Source: Rhizobium croatiense (GTDB lineage: Bacteria > Pseudomonadota > Alphaproteobacteria > Rhizobiales > Rhizobiaceae). From it: a stretch of 64,000 nucleotides of DNA. Positions within the stretch are counted from its first letter, which is position 1, and each line of letters starts with the position of its first letter. Shown here piece by piece: positions 26,808 through 34,822 of the stretch. The DNA lies in contig NZ_JAILYJ010000002.1 in NCBI RefSeq assembly GCF_019793465.1, forward strand, positions 496,001-560,000, given 5' to 3'. A model generated the notes under the pieces. The model did no database searches and was not told the DNA's origin. It saw only the letters and a program-made list of their open reading frames with translations. The position numbers and the translations under genes are program-made.

Positions 26808-27125
26808 TTATCGATCTTCACGGCAGGCGGGGCTGACGGAGGCGCCGCTATTGCCGCCTTCGGTGGCCAGCGCGCCGCGGGCCTTCGGCGGCGGGCAGCG
26901 CGCCCAGTCGACGCGGCCGCTCGGGGCGCCGTTGTCGATGCTGCCGGTTTCGATCGAATCGAGCGGGATGACCAGCCCCCTTTGTGTCTCGGCGCCCGGC
27001 GACGTGCCGAGCGGCGGCGTGCCGTCGATCCGGCCGCTGGCATCCATGCCCATGTTCGACTGGGCGAGGACCGGCGCGGAAAGGCTGAGGAGAGCGATCG
27101 ACGTTGCTGCAATAAACCTGCGCAT
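26808..27125 (-). CDS. Small exported protein of unknown function
   Basis: Protein of 105 residues with a signal peptide (1-21: MRRF start, hydrophobic core, cleavage after VLA-Q). The mature part is rich in Gly, Pro and Ser (MDASGRIDGTPPLGTSPG) with two cysteines, one in DWARCPPPK and one in SPACRED, and looks largely disordered. AAGGAAC precedes ATG 27125. It ends 12 bases from the convergent zwf stop. No domain recognised. Confidence 0.72.
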   Translation of the reverse strand: MRRFIAATSIALLSLSAPVLAQSNMGMDASGRIDGTPPLGTSPGAETQRGLVIPLDSIETGSIDNGAPSGRVDWARCPPPKARGALATEGGNSGASVSPACREDR

Positions 27126-27270
27126 GATGCTGTTCCTTCTGGTGTCGGCGATGCGACAGAAACAGCGATCCGGCTTTGCTTGTTCCCTATGGAACGGGCG
27201 CCGGCGATCAAAGTTTGGCGAACAGACTACCGGCTGCGTGTGGAAACGCTTTCTAAAGCTCTTTGTTTTG

Positions 27271-27319
27271 ATGCATGTCGTTGTCCCAGAACCGCTGCAC
27301 ACTTCCGGGCGACATGCAT
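27271..27319. repeat. RIME-like palindrome, family E (degenerate copy)
   Basis: ATGCATGTCG at 27271-27280 and CGACATGCAT at 27310-27319 are exact inverted arms around CAGAACCGCTGCACACTTCC. The core resembles those at 38409-38458 and 36158-36212. It lies just downstream of the Nudix stop codon. Confidence 0.65.
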
Positions 27320-27325
27320 TAAGGC

Positions 27326-27781
27326 TCAATCGCGCCAGCGTGACAGCACTTTCTCCAGCCCTGTCGGATAGAGATCGATGTCGGCATCGCGCACCATGTC
27401 GCGGCCGAACCAGCGCGCCGTCGCCGCCGTCTCGTCGAGCTCGGCATAGCGGATTTCGTCACGCGCATAGAGCGATGCATCGGCGAGTTCGATATCGGCG
27501 GCGAAGATATATTCGTGACCGGTCGCGCCATGATGCTCGAAGATGTTTTCGAGCAGATGCCAGGGGCCGGCGATGCGGATCGCCGTTTCGAGTTCCTCCC
27601 GGAATTCGCGTTGCAGGGCCTGTTCGCGCGTCTCGCCGAATTCGATCGAGCCGCCAAGCGGGCGAATGCCCTTGATGCGGCCGCCGTCATCCTCCACTTC
27701 CGCGGCGAGCAGCCGATCTTGCCTCCAGGCAAGGCCGATCACCTTCACCCTGATCTGCTGCGGCGGACGCCAGACAGTCAT
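27326..27781 (-). CDS. Nudix hydrolase
   Basis: Protein of 151 residues. The Nudix box reads GGSIEFGETREQALQREFREELE (residues 43-65) and keeps G-x5-E-x7-R-E-U-x-E-E except that the usual final G is replaced (E-E-L-E-T). The following HLLENIFEHHGATGHEYIF resembles ADP-ribose/mutator-type members. It cleaves a nucleoside diphosphate linked to some moiety; the substrate is unknown. A likely terminator hairpin separates it from the upstream gene. Confidence 0.85.
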   Translation of the reverse strand: MTVWRPPQQIRVKVIGLAWRQDRLLAAEVEDDGGRIKGIRPLGGSIEFGETREQALQREFREELETAIRIAGPWHLLENIFEHHGATGHEYIFAADIELADASLYARDEIRYAELDETAATARWFGRDMVRDADIDLYPTGLEKVLSRWRD

Positions 27782-27844
27782 GCGGCTCTCCTTCTTTTCG
27801 ACGGAAATCCTTAACTAGCCGAAAGAGGCTGCATGGCAAGGGTG

Positions 27845-27883
27845 ACCAGAAGCCAACACGCGGCAAGGCCGCGGAGGCTTCTG
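27845..27883 (-). terminator. Hairpin between two minus-strand genes
   Basis: CCAGAAGCC and GGCTTCTGG (27845-27853, 27875-27883) enclose a second GCGG/CCGC pairing. It sits 11 bases after the stop of the 27895-28287 gene. There is no T-run, so it may be a processing or termination hairpin. Confidence 0.45.
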
Positions 27884-27894
27884 GCCGCCGTCGT

Positions 27895-28287
27895 TCAGAC
27901 GAACTGGCTGAGGCCGGGGACGGAGGCGACGACCTCGTCGACGACCTCTTCGCCGGCATATTGCTTGGCGATGGCGATGGTTTCCTTGGCGAGCGAAGTG
28001 ATTTCGCCCATGCCGAGGCCCTCGCCCATCAGCTGCTGGCCGAGGCCCATGATGCCGCCGCCGCCGAGCGAGCTCATCAGCCCGCCAAGCAGGCCGCCGC
28101 CGCCGGCGCCGGCGCCGTTGAACTGGGCGACGAGATCGGCGCCGCCGGGGATCGCTTCGATCATCCGCGCGACAGGGCCGTCGGCCGCCTCGCGCTGCAG
28201 GAAGCCGAGCATCATGCCGAGCGCCTTTTCGGCCAGATCCGGCGCAATACCCACGCGATCGGCGATCTGGGTTACAATTTCATTCAT
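27895..28287 (-). CDS. DUF2780/DUF2267-like small protein
   Basis: Cytoplasmic protein of 130 residues. An N-terminal helical part (IVTQIADRVGIAPDLAEKALGMMLGFLQ) is followed by a Gly-rich linker (GAGAGGGGLLGGLMSSLGGGG) and a C-terminal helical part (ITSLAKETIAIAKQYAGEE). The plan of helix bundle plus GLLGGL linker resembles DUF2780/DUF2267 proteins of unknown function; I cannot decide which. AGGAGG precedes the ATG. A perfect 16-bp palindrome lies 18 bases upstream of the start. Confidence 0.72.
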   Translation of the reverse strand: MNEIVTQIADRVGIAPDLAEKALGMMLGFLQREAADGPVARMIEAIPGGADLVAQFNGAGAGGGGLLGGLMSSLGGGGIMGLGQQLMGEGLGMGEITSLAKETIAIAKQYAGEEVVDEVVASVPGLSQFV

Positions 28288-28304
28288 GTCAGCCTCCTGT
28301 TATA

Positions 28305-28320
28305 TTGACGTTAACGTCAA
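28305..28320. promoter_or_regulatory. Perfect palindrome TTGACGTTAACGTCAA
   Basis: A 16-bp perfect dyad 18 bases upstream of the 27895-28287 gene, placed where a promoter core would lie. Its form resembles operators reported for MerR-family LiuR regulators of branched-chain amino acid breakdown (recalled, not checked). No such regulator is nearby. Confidence 0.6.
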
Positions 28321-28499
28321 CGTTATTCGAAGTTCGATCGCAACTCAAGCTGCGCTTTCAAACGGCGGTTTTGCTTTCCATGCAAACAGTTGTCCGCATC
28401 CTTCCGCCTGCTTATAACAGGGAAACGATGGTTCGATGAAGGCGGCGCAAGCCCAAGCCTTCTCAACAAATGGCGGCGGCGCCGAAGGGAGAGTTGCGG

Positions 28500-30059
28500 A
28501 TGATCGAGGACGGCAAGATTTTCATCGGCGCGAGCCGCAATCCCGACGACAGCATCAACAAGCCGGAATATCTCGACCTGAAATTCGGCAACCGCCACGG
28601 CTTGGTCACCGGCGCCACCGGCACCGGCAAGACGGTGACGCTGCAAGTGCTGGCCGAAGGTTTTTCGCGGGCCGGCGTGCCGGTGTTTGCGGCCGACATC
28701 AAGGGCGATCTTTCCGGCATCGCCGCCAGGGGCGAGCCCAAGGATTTCCTCACCAAAAGGGCCGAGCAGATCGGCTTTGCCGATTATGAATTCGACCTGT
28801 TTCCGGTGATCTTCTGGGATCTGTTCGGTCAGAAGGGCCACCGGGTGCGCACCACCGTCGCCGAGATGGGGCCGCTGCTGCTCGCCCGGCTGATGGATGC
28901 CTCCGAACCGCAGGAAGGCGTCATCAACATCGCCTTCAAGATCGCCGACGAGGCCGGGCTACCGCTGCTCGACCTTAAGGATTTCACCTCGCTGCTCAAC
29001 TATATGGGCGAGAATGCCAGCGAACTTTCCAACCAGTACGGCCTGATCTCCAGGGCCTCGGTCGGCTCGATCCAGCGGGCGCTGCTCGTTCTCGAACAGC
29101 AGGGTGCGGAGCATTTCTTCGGCGAGCCGGCGCTGAAGATCTCCGACATCATGCGCACCAGCAATAACGGCTATGGCCAGATCTCGGTGCTGGCCGCCGA
29201 CAAACTGATGATGAACCCGCGCCTTTACGCCACCTTCCTGCTCTGGCTGCTGTCGGAGCTGTTCGAGGAACTGCCCGAGATCGGCGACCCGGAAAAGCCG
29301 AAACTCGTCTTCTTCTTCGACGAAGCGCATCTGCTGTTCAACGACGCGCCGAAGGTGCTGGTCGAACGCGTCGAGCAGGTGGTGCGGCTGATCCGCTCCA
29401 AGGGTGTCGGCGTCTATTTCGTGACGCAGAACCCGCTCGACGTGCCGGAAACGGTGCTCGCCCAGCTCGGCAACCGGGCGCAGCACGCGTTGCGTGCCTA
29501 TTCGCCGCGCGAGCAGAAGGCGGTGAAGACGGCGGCCGAGACCTTCCGCCCCAACCCGGCCTTCGACTGCGCCACCGTCATCACCAATCTCGGCACCGGC
29601 GAGGCGCTGGTCTCGACGCTGGAGATCAAGGGCGCGCCCTCGATCGTCGAGCGCACGCTGATCCGCCCGCCCTCCGGCCGCGTCGGCCCGGTGACGGATG
29701 CCGAGCGCCAGCAGGTGATGGACAGAAGCCCGGTGCTCGGCGTCTATGACGAGGATCTCGACCGCGAATCCGCCTTCGAGATGCTGGCGGCGCGCGCCAG
29801 GAAGGCGGCGGAAGCCGACGCTGCCAAGCGGGCGCAGGAGGAAGCCGCCGAACAGCCCGGCAGCACCTCCGGCTGGACGCTGCCGGGCTTCGGCGGCAAT
29901 GACGACAGTCAGCAGCGCCGCGGCCAGTCGCGCGGCAGGTCGTCCGGCTACCAGCGCGAAACCGTGGTGGAAGCGGCGATGAAAAGCGTGGCCCGCACGG
30001 TGGCGACCCAGGTCGGCCGGGCCCTGGTGCGCGGGATCCTGGGGAGCTTGAAGCGGTAG
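28500..30059 (+). CDS. HerA-like ATPase (DUF853 / YjgR family)
   Basis: P-loop ATPase of 519 residues. Walker A is GATGTGKT at residues 38-45, Walker B is LVFFFDEAHLLF near 278, and a glutamine/asparagine sensor follows in GVGVYFVTQNP. Family members are FtsK/HerA-superfamily proteins with unknown biological role. The C-terminal 100 residues are a charged, low-complexity linker (AKRAQEEAAEQPG, QQRRGQSRGRSS) ending in a basic amphipathic helix. GGGAGAG before ATG 28500 decides the start over 28470. There is no nurA or nuclease partner, so a HerA-NurA repair role is not supported. Confidence 0.88.
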   Translation: MIEDGKIFIGASRNPDDSINKPEYLDLKFGNRHGLVTGATGTGKTVTLQVLAEGFSRAGVPVFAADIKGDLSGIAARGEPKDFLTKRAEQIGFADYEFDLFPVIFWDLFGQKGHRVRTTVAEMGPLLLARLMDASEPQEGVINIAFKIADEAGLPLLDLKDFTSLLNYMGENASELSNQYGLISRASVGSIQRALLVLEQQGAEHFFGEPALKISDIMRTSNNGYGQISVLAADKLMMNPRLYATFLLWLLSELFEELPEIGDPEKPKLVFFFDEAHLLFNDAPKVLVERVEQVVRLIRSKGVGVYFVTQNPLDVPETVLAQLGNRAQHALRAYSPREQKAVKTAAETFRPNPAFDCATVITNLGTGEALVSTLEIKGAPSIVERTLIRPPSGRVGPVTDAERQQVMDRSPVLGVYDEDLDRESAFEMLAARARKAAEADAAKRAQEEAAEQPGSTSGWTLPGFGGNDDSQQRRGQSRGRSSGYQRETVVEAAMKSVARTVATQVGRALVRGILGSLKR

Positions 30060-30186
30060 CTTCGTTCTCCCTCGCTGGGATAAGAGCGAGCCAAATGTGC
30101 ATTACTAGCACCGGCAGAGGCGTTTTGCATTCGCCTTCGACCCCGCGCAAAGCGCCATCATTCTTTGTGGAGGTGACAAGCAAGGC

Positions 30187-30276
30187 ATGAATAAAGCGCT
30201 CTTTTACAAACAGCTGATCAACAAGGCCGACGCTCGCTTCGATGCCTGGCTGAAGGAGAAGAAAAATGAGCGCTGA
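30187..30276 (+). CDS. 29-codon ORF overlapping an XRE regulator gene
   Basis: MNKALFYKQLINKADARFD is followed by ten more residues and a TGA that overlaps the next gene by 11 bases. GGAGG lies 12 bases upstream. The overlap suggests translational coupling with the XRE gene, in the position where a HigB-like toxin would sit. It matches no toxin that I recognise and may be a remnant, a coupling leader or a small protein. Confidence 0.45.
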   Translation: MNKALFYKQLINKADARFDAWLKEKKNER

Positions 30277-30595
30277 TTGGAAGACGCTACGCGCCGAACT
30301 TCCTGAAGATGTTCGCGCCCGGCTCGACATGAAGCGGCAACAGCGCCGTCTGGGCAAGGCCTTGGCGGAAGTACGCAAAGCGATGGATACCACGCAGCAA
30401 GAGGTTGCCGCGCGCGCCGCCATGACGCAAAATACTGTTTCGAAAATCGAAAGCGCCGACGATGTCCTGCTATCGTCAATCGTGCGTTACATGCATTCTC
30501 TTGGTGGCGGCGTCGAGCTTGTCTTGAAAACGCCTGACGGGAAAGCCAGGCGCGTTGATTTTGACCCTGAGATTTACGTGAAGCCGACCGTGTAG
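30266..30595 (+). CDS. XRE-family helix-turn-helix protein, antitoxin-like
   Basis: Protein of 109 residues with a central HTH: LGKALAEVRKAMDTTQQEVAARAAMTQNTVSKIESADDVLLSSIVRYMHSLGG (about 30-82). The layout, with a charged N-terminal extension and a short C-terminal strand region (VELVLKTPDGKARRVDF), is typical of HigA/MqsA-like antitoxins and stand-alone XRE regulators. AAGGAG precedes the ATG inside the upstream mini-ORF. No intact toxin is adjacent on either side. Confidence 0.85.
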   Translation: MSADWKTLRAELPEDVRARLDMKRQQRRLGKALAEVRKAMDTTQQEVAARAAMTQNTVSKIESADDVLLSSIVRYMHSLGGGVELVLKTPDGKARRVDFDPEIYVKPTV

Positions 30596-30813
30596 CTGCA
30601 GAGCACCCGAATGCCACAGCGAGGTAGGCTAACGGCGGACCGAGGGAGGAAAGCGGGATCGCAGCCTCCCGCCGGATCGGCGCCTTACCTTGAACCTGAC
30701 GCCTTCATTCCCTAAATTCCCTGCCATCGATCATTTCAACAGGATGTGTGCCGCAATGGATTTCAACCCGATCGCAACGCCAATTCGCCTTGCCAACGGG
30801 GATATTCAGATCC

Positions 30814-32409
30814 ATGCCTGCATCCATCACCCTTTCCCAGATCTCGTGGTCCGCGCCTGACGGACGGCCGCTTTTTTCAAATCTCGATCTCAGTTTCGGC
30901 AGAGACCGCACCGGCCTTGTCGGACGCAACGGCGTCGGCAAGACGACGCTGCTGAAGCTCGTCTCCGGTGAGCTCCGGCCGCAGTCCGGGACGATATCGG
31001 TCAGCGGCAGCCTCGGCACTCTGCGCCAGAGCGTGCAGGTCGCGCCGGAGGAAACCATCGCCGATCTCTTCGGTATCACCGAGGCGCTCGCTGTTCTCCA
31101 CCGTGCCGAAGCCGGCCAGGCAACCGCCGACGAGCTTGCGTCGGCGGACTGGATGCTCCCGGCGCGCATCGCCGCAGCACTCGGCCGCACCGGGCTCGAC
31201 GCGGAACCGCAGACGCCGCTTGCCGCACTCTCCGGCGGGCAGCGCACGCGGGCCGGGCTTGCCGCGCTTGTATTCACCGAGCCGGATTTCCTGCTGCTCG
31301 ACGAACCCACCAACAATCTCGATCGCGACGGCCGCGCGGCGGTGATCGCGCTGATGTCAGGCTGGCGGGCCGGCGCGATCATCGTCAGCCATGACCGGGA
31401 ACTGCTCGAAAGCGTCGATCAGATCGTCGAACTGACCTCGCTCGGCGCCACCCGCTATGGCGGCAACTGGAGCCATTATCGCGAGCGCAAGGCGCTGGAG
31501 CTTGCGGCAGCCGAACATGACCTCGCCGATGCCGAAAAGCGCATGGCCGAGGTCGCAAGGAAGACGCAGGCGACGGTGGAACGCCAAGCGCACCGGGACA
31601 GCGCCGGGCGGAAGAAGGCGGCCAAGGGCGGCGTTCCCCGCATCCTGCTCGGCGGCATGAAGGAGCGGAGCGAGACGACCGGCGGCGACAATGCCCGGCT
31701 CGCCGAACGCCGGCGCACTGAGGCGCTGGACGAGGCAAAAGCGGCGCGCGAGAAGATCGAGATCCTCCAGCCCCTGTCGGTCAACCTGCCGCCAACCGGG
31801 CTGCCCGCCAGCAAGGTCGTGCTGAAGATGGAGGCCGTGACGGCGGGCTATCGGCCGGGAGATCCCGTCATCCGCGATCTCTCCTTCGATGTGACGGGGC
31901 CGGAACGGATCGCCCTCGCCGGCCGCAACGGTTCGGGCAAGACGACGCTGTTGGCGCTTGTAACCGGCGCGTTGAAGCCCTGGGCCGGCACGGTCGCCGT
32001 GATGACCGGCTTTGCAATGCTCGATCAGAAGGTCAGCCTTCTCGATCCGTCGGCATCGATCCGCGATAATTTTCGCCGGATCAATCCGCTTTCCGATGAA
32101 AACACCTGCCGCGCCGCCCTTGCCCGCTTCATGTTCCGGGCCGATGCGGCGCTGCAGACGGTCTCGACGCTCAGCGGCGGGCAATTGCTGCGCGCCGGCC
32201 TTGCCTGCACGCTCGGCGCCGCGCCGCCGCCGCTCCTGATCCTCGACGAGCCGACCAACCACCTCGACATCGACTCGATATCAGCGGTCGAGGCCGGGCT
32301 CAGCGCCTATGACGGGGCGCTCATCGTCGTCAGCCATGACGAAAGAATTCTTGAGAGCATCGGGATAGAGCGGCGGCTGGAATTGGTTGGGGGTGATGCA
32401 GTGGGTTAG
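30814..32409 (+). CDS. ABC-F family ATPase (first copy)
   Basis: Soluble protein of 531 residues with two ABC ATPase cassettes and no membrane segments. Walker A motifs are GRNGVGKT and GRNGSGKT; signatures are LSGGQRTR and LSGGQLLR; Walker B segments end DEPTNNLD and DEPTNHLD. A basic linker (AEKRMAEVARKTQ, HRDSAGRKKAAKGG) joins them. ABC-F proteins act on the ribosome E site and either protect from antibiotics or resolve stalled translation; which applies is unknown. Start ATG 30814 is chosen from the conserved N terminus; no strong ribosome site is visible and 30748 is an alternative. Confidence 0.9.
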   Translation: MPASITLSQISWSAPDGRPLFSNLDLSFGRDRTGLVGRNGVGKTTLLKLVSGELRPQSGTISVSGSLGTLRQSVQVAPEETIADLFGITEALAVLHRAEAGQATADELASADWMLPARIAAALGRTGLDAEPQTPLAALSGGQRTRAGLAALVFTEPDFLLLDEPTNNLDRDGRAAVIALMSGWRAGAIIVSHDRELLESVDQIVELTSLGATRYGGNWSHYRERKALELAAAEHDLADAEKRMAEVARKTQATVERQAHRDSAGRKKAAKGGVPRILLGGMKERSETTGGDNARLAERRRTEALDEAKAAREKIEILQPLSVNLPPTGLPASKVVLKMEAVTAGYRPGDPVIRDLSFDVTGPERIALAGRNGSGKTTLLALVTGALKPWAGTVAVMTGFAMLDQKVSLLDPSASIRDNFRRINPLSDENTCRAALARFMFRADAALQTVSTLSGGQLLRAGLACTLGAAPPPLLILDEPTNHLDIDSISAVEAGLSAYDGALIVVSHDERILESIGIERRLELVGGDAVG

Positions 32410-32413
32410 GCGG

Positions 32414-32730
32414 CACCCTCCAAGCTCCCTCATCCTGAGGTGCGTAGGCCAGAGGCCGGAGCCTCGAAGGACACGCTCCAACGATGCTCCTTGCAGCTAT
32501 CAACTGCCGGTGGTCGACCTCGTCCTTCGAGGCCCCTGCCGGGCACCTCAAGATGAGGTCGGAGAGAGGGCGCGGCACCCACCAACCTCCCTCATCCTGA
32601 GGCGCGCAGGCCGAAGGCCGAAGCCTCGAAGGACACGCTCCTGCGCTGCTCCTTGCATCCATCGGCGTCAACGCACCCGCCTCGCCCTTCGGGGCCACCT
32701 GAGGCACCTCAGGATGAGTCTCTCTTGGGC
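32414..32730. repeat. Two tandem palindromic elements, family C
   Basis: Each unit starts CTCCCTCATCCTGAGG, continues with GGCC..AGGCC..AGCCTCGAAGGACACGCTCC and ends in an inverted half, GGCACCTCA.GATGAG. Units lie at about 32419-32570 and 32590-32720. This ctcatcctgaggtg/cctcgaagga form is widespread in Rhizobiales spacers (known pattern). The rest of the spacer, to 32840, shows no gene. Confidence 0.7.
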
Positions 32731-32840
32731 ATCGAGCACCCTGGCCACCGGAAATCCCGGGAACCGGGGTTCTCTTGCCTCTTCCTGCGGGCGATGGTAT
32801 TTCAAATCCTGCAACCCATTCGAGAAAGGAGGATCACGCT

Positions 32841-32912
32841 ATGCAAACTTACTTCCGGCATCATCGCCAGCGTGGTCCCGTCGACGCCCTGCAAATGCGT
32901 TTGCAGGGCTGA
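32841..32912 (+). CDS. Leader ORF of the second ABC-F gene
   Basis: A 23-codon ORF (MQTYFRHHRQR then GPVDALQMRLQG) with AAAGGAGGATCACGCT immediately before its ATG, a near-perfect Shine-Dalgarno at ideal distance and stronger than most genes in the window. It ends 167 bases before the ABC-F start. Its last eight codons form a perfect 10-bp hairpin, and its stop overlaps the first of two GACCAGAGA copies. These traits are those of a regulatory leader peptide. Confidence 0.65.
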   Translation: MQTYFRHHRQRGPVDALQMRLQG

Positions 32913-33079
32913 CCAGAGACCGTTTCTCGACATCTCTTCCTGGTCTGCCCTTCGTGGCCAATGCGGCGCCGTCTCCAAGCTGCGCGTGCATTTCTGTAAC
33001 GTCCCGGGCCTGAAAGGCGCAATTCCGTGATGGCTGATGCCCCGGATGCCCCGCTCCCGGTCAAGACCAGAGAACGATC
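32886..33079 (+). promoter_or_regulatory. Candidate translational attenuator with competing pairings
   Basis: Hairpin 1: 32886-32895 (GCCCTGCAAA) with 32900-32909, 10 bp, loop TGCG. Pairing 2: GACCAG at 32911-32916 with CTGGTC at 32940-32945. Pairing 3: CTGGTCT at 32940-32946 with AGACCAG at 33064-33070, just before the ABC-F ATG at 33080 and overlapping its weak ribosome site (GAGA, 33070-33073). Pairings 2 and 3 exclude each other because the same CTGGTC is used. The seen facts are the pairings; the switching model is inference. Confidence 0.5.
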
Positions 33080-34597
33080 ATGACACTCATCACCATCCGC
33101 AATCTCGGCGTGACGTTGGGCAACCCGTTGTTTTCCAAGCTTAACCTCGTCGTCAATGCCGGCGACCGCATCGGCCTCGTCGCCGCCAACGGGCGGGGAA
33201 AATCGACGCTGCTCGCCTGCATCACCGGCGCGCTCGAGCCGAGCGAGGGCGAAATCACCAAGGCGCGCGGGCTGACCGTCGGCCATGTCGCCCAGAATGT
33301 GCCGGCCGCTCTTTTCGACACGGCGTTTTACGATGCGGTGCTGCAGGCTCTGCCGGCCGATCAGGCCGAAAGCGAGAGCTGGCGCGTTGATGTGGTGCTG
33401 GAATCGCTCGAGGTGCCGGAGGCCATGCGGCGGCGGCCGCTGCAGCAGTTGAGCGGCGGTTGGCAGCGGCTTGCCATGCTGGCCCGCGCCTGGGTGAGCG
33501 AACCCGACGTACTTCTGCTCGACGAGCCGACCAACCATCTCGATCTCGAAAAGATCGCGCAGCTGGAGGCCTGGCTGAATGCGCTTCCGCGCGACGTGCC
33601 GGTGATCCTCTCCAGCCATGACCGCGCCTTTCTCGATGCGACGACCAACCGGACGCTGTTCCTGCGGCCGGAACAATCGCCGGTCTTTGCCCTCCCCTAT
33701 TCCAGGGCGCGCGCCGCCCTCGACGAGGCCGACGCTGCCGAAGCGCGGCGCTACGAGCGCGATATGAAGACAGCGGAACAGCTGCGCAAACAGGCGGCCA
33801 AGCTCAACAATATCGGCATCAATTCCGGCAGCGACCTGCTCGTCGTCAAGACGAAGCAGCTGAAACAGCGGGCGGAGAAGCTGGAGGATACGGCAAAACC
33901 GGCGCATCTGGAGCGCTCGGCCGGCGCCATCCGGCTTGCCAACCGCGGCACGCATGCCAAGGTGCTGGTGACGCTGGAGGATGCGGCGGTGGCGACGCCG
34001 GATGGAACGCTGCTGTTCAGGACCGGCCGGCAATTCATCTGCCAGGGTGACCGCATCGTGCTCCTCGGCCTTAACGGCGTCGGCAAGTCGCGGCTGGTCT
34101 CGATGCTGAAGCAAGCGATCGAAAGGCCGGAGACGCCAGGCGGCATCAAGGCGACGCCGTCGCTGGTTCTCGGCTATGGCGACCAGGCGCTCGCCGATCT
34201 TGCCGACGGCGACACGCCGATCGGCACGATCATCCGCCGTTTCGATGTCGGCGACCAGAGGGCGCGCGCCCTGCTGGCCGGCGCCGGCATGACGATCGAC
34301 ATGCAGGCAAAACCGATCGGCCAGCTCTCCGGCGGCCAGAAGGCGCGGCTCGGCATGCTGGTGCTGCGGTTGACGGAACCGAATTTCTATCTGCTCGACG
34401 AGCCGACCAACCACCTCGACATCGAGGGACAGGAAGCGCTCGAAAGCGAGCTGATGGCGCGGGAGGCGAGCTGCCTGCTGGTCTCGCACGACCGCAGTTT
34501 CGTGCGGGCGGTGGGCAACCGCTTCTGGCTGATCGAGAAGAAGCGGCTGGTGGAAGTGGAGAGCCCGGAAGGGTTCTTTGCTTCGGTGGCGGGGTGA
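33080..34597 (+). CDS. ABC-F family ATPase (second copy)
   Basis: Soluble twin-cassette ATPase of 505 residues. Cassette 1 has A-A-N-G-R-G-K-S-T and signature LSGGWQRL; cassette 2 has G-L-N-G-V-G-K-S-R and LSGGQKAR; both Walker B ends read DEPTNHLD. The linker region EARRYERDMKTAEQLRKQAAKLNN is charged. It differs clearly from the copy upstream and is not a recent duplicate. The ribosome site is weak and can be sequestered by leader RNA, which fits regulated translation. Function may be antibiotic protection or ribosome rescue; not decided by sequence. Confidence 0.9.
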   Translation: MTLITIRNLGVTLGNPLFSKLNLVVNAGDRIGLVAANGRGKSTLLACITGALEPSEGEITKARGLTVGHVAQNVPAALFDTAFYDAVLQALPADQAESESWRVDVVLESLEVPEAMRRRPLQQLSGGWQRLAMLARAWVSEPDVLLLDEPTNHLDLEKIAQLEAWLNALPRDVPVILSSHDRAFLDATTNRTLFLRPEQSPVFALPYSRARAALDEADAAEARRYERDMKTAEQLRKQAAKLNNIGINSGSDLLVVKTKQLKQRAEKLEDTAKPAHLERSAGAIRLANRGTHAKVLVTLEDAAVATPDGTLLFRTGRQFICQGDRIVLLGLNGVGKSRLVSMLKQAIERPETPGGIKATPSLVLGYGDQALADLADGDTPIGTIIRRFDVGDQRARALLAGAGMTIDMQAKPIGQLSGGQKARLGMLVLRLTEPNFYLLDEPTNHLDIEGQEALESELMAREASCLLVSHDRSFVRAVGNRFWLIEKKRLVEVESPEGFFASVAG

Positions 34598-34637
34598 TGG
34601 ATGGTGGGATCCGGAGCGTGATTGTTGTTGGCGGCGT

Positions 34638-34805
34638 GCCGTGTGGCCCCCTCATCCCCCCTACGGGCACCTTTGCCGGGGTCGAGCCACGCGTCTCGAC
34701 CCGTCCTTCGGACCCCCGTGGGGAGAAGGGGAATCGAGACGTCGCGGCATATCCCTTCTCCCCTCGGGGAGAAGGTGCCAGCAGGCGGATGAGGGGGCCG
34801 CTTTC
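34638..34805. repeat. Dispersed palindromic element, family B (copy 2)
   Basis: Shares GTGTGGCCCCCTCATC, CTCGACCCGTCCTTCGGACC and the CCCTTCTCCCCTCGGGGAGA hairpin with the copy at 20757-21004, in a different order. Non-coding. Confidence 0.65.
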
Positions 34806-34822
34806 GATCAAAAGTAGATCAA

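Noticed and set aside
28470..30059. HerA-NurA type defence or repair system at the HerA-like ATPase
   Set aside because: No NurA or other nuclease is adjacent, and the protein fits the stand-alone DUF853 family.
32414..32730. CRISPR-like repetition
   Set aside because: Repeats are long inverted palindromes with only two units and no regular spacers.
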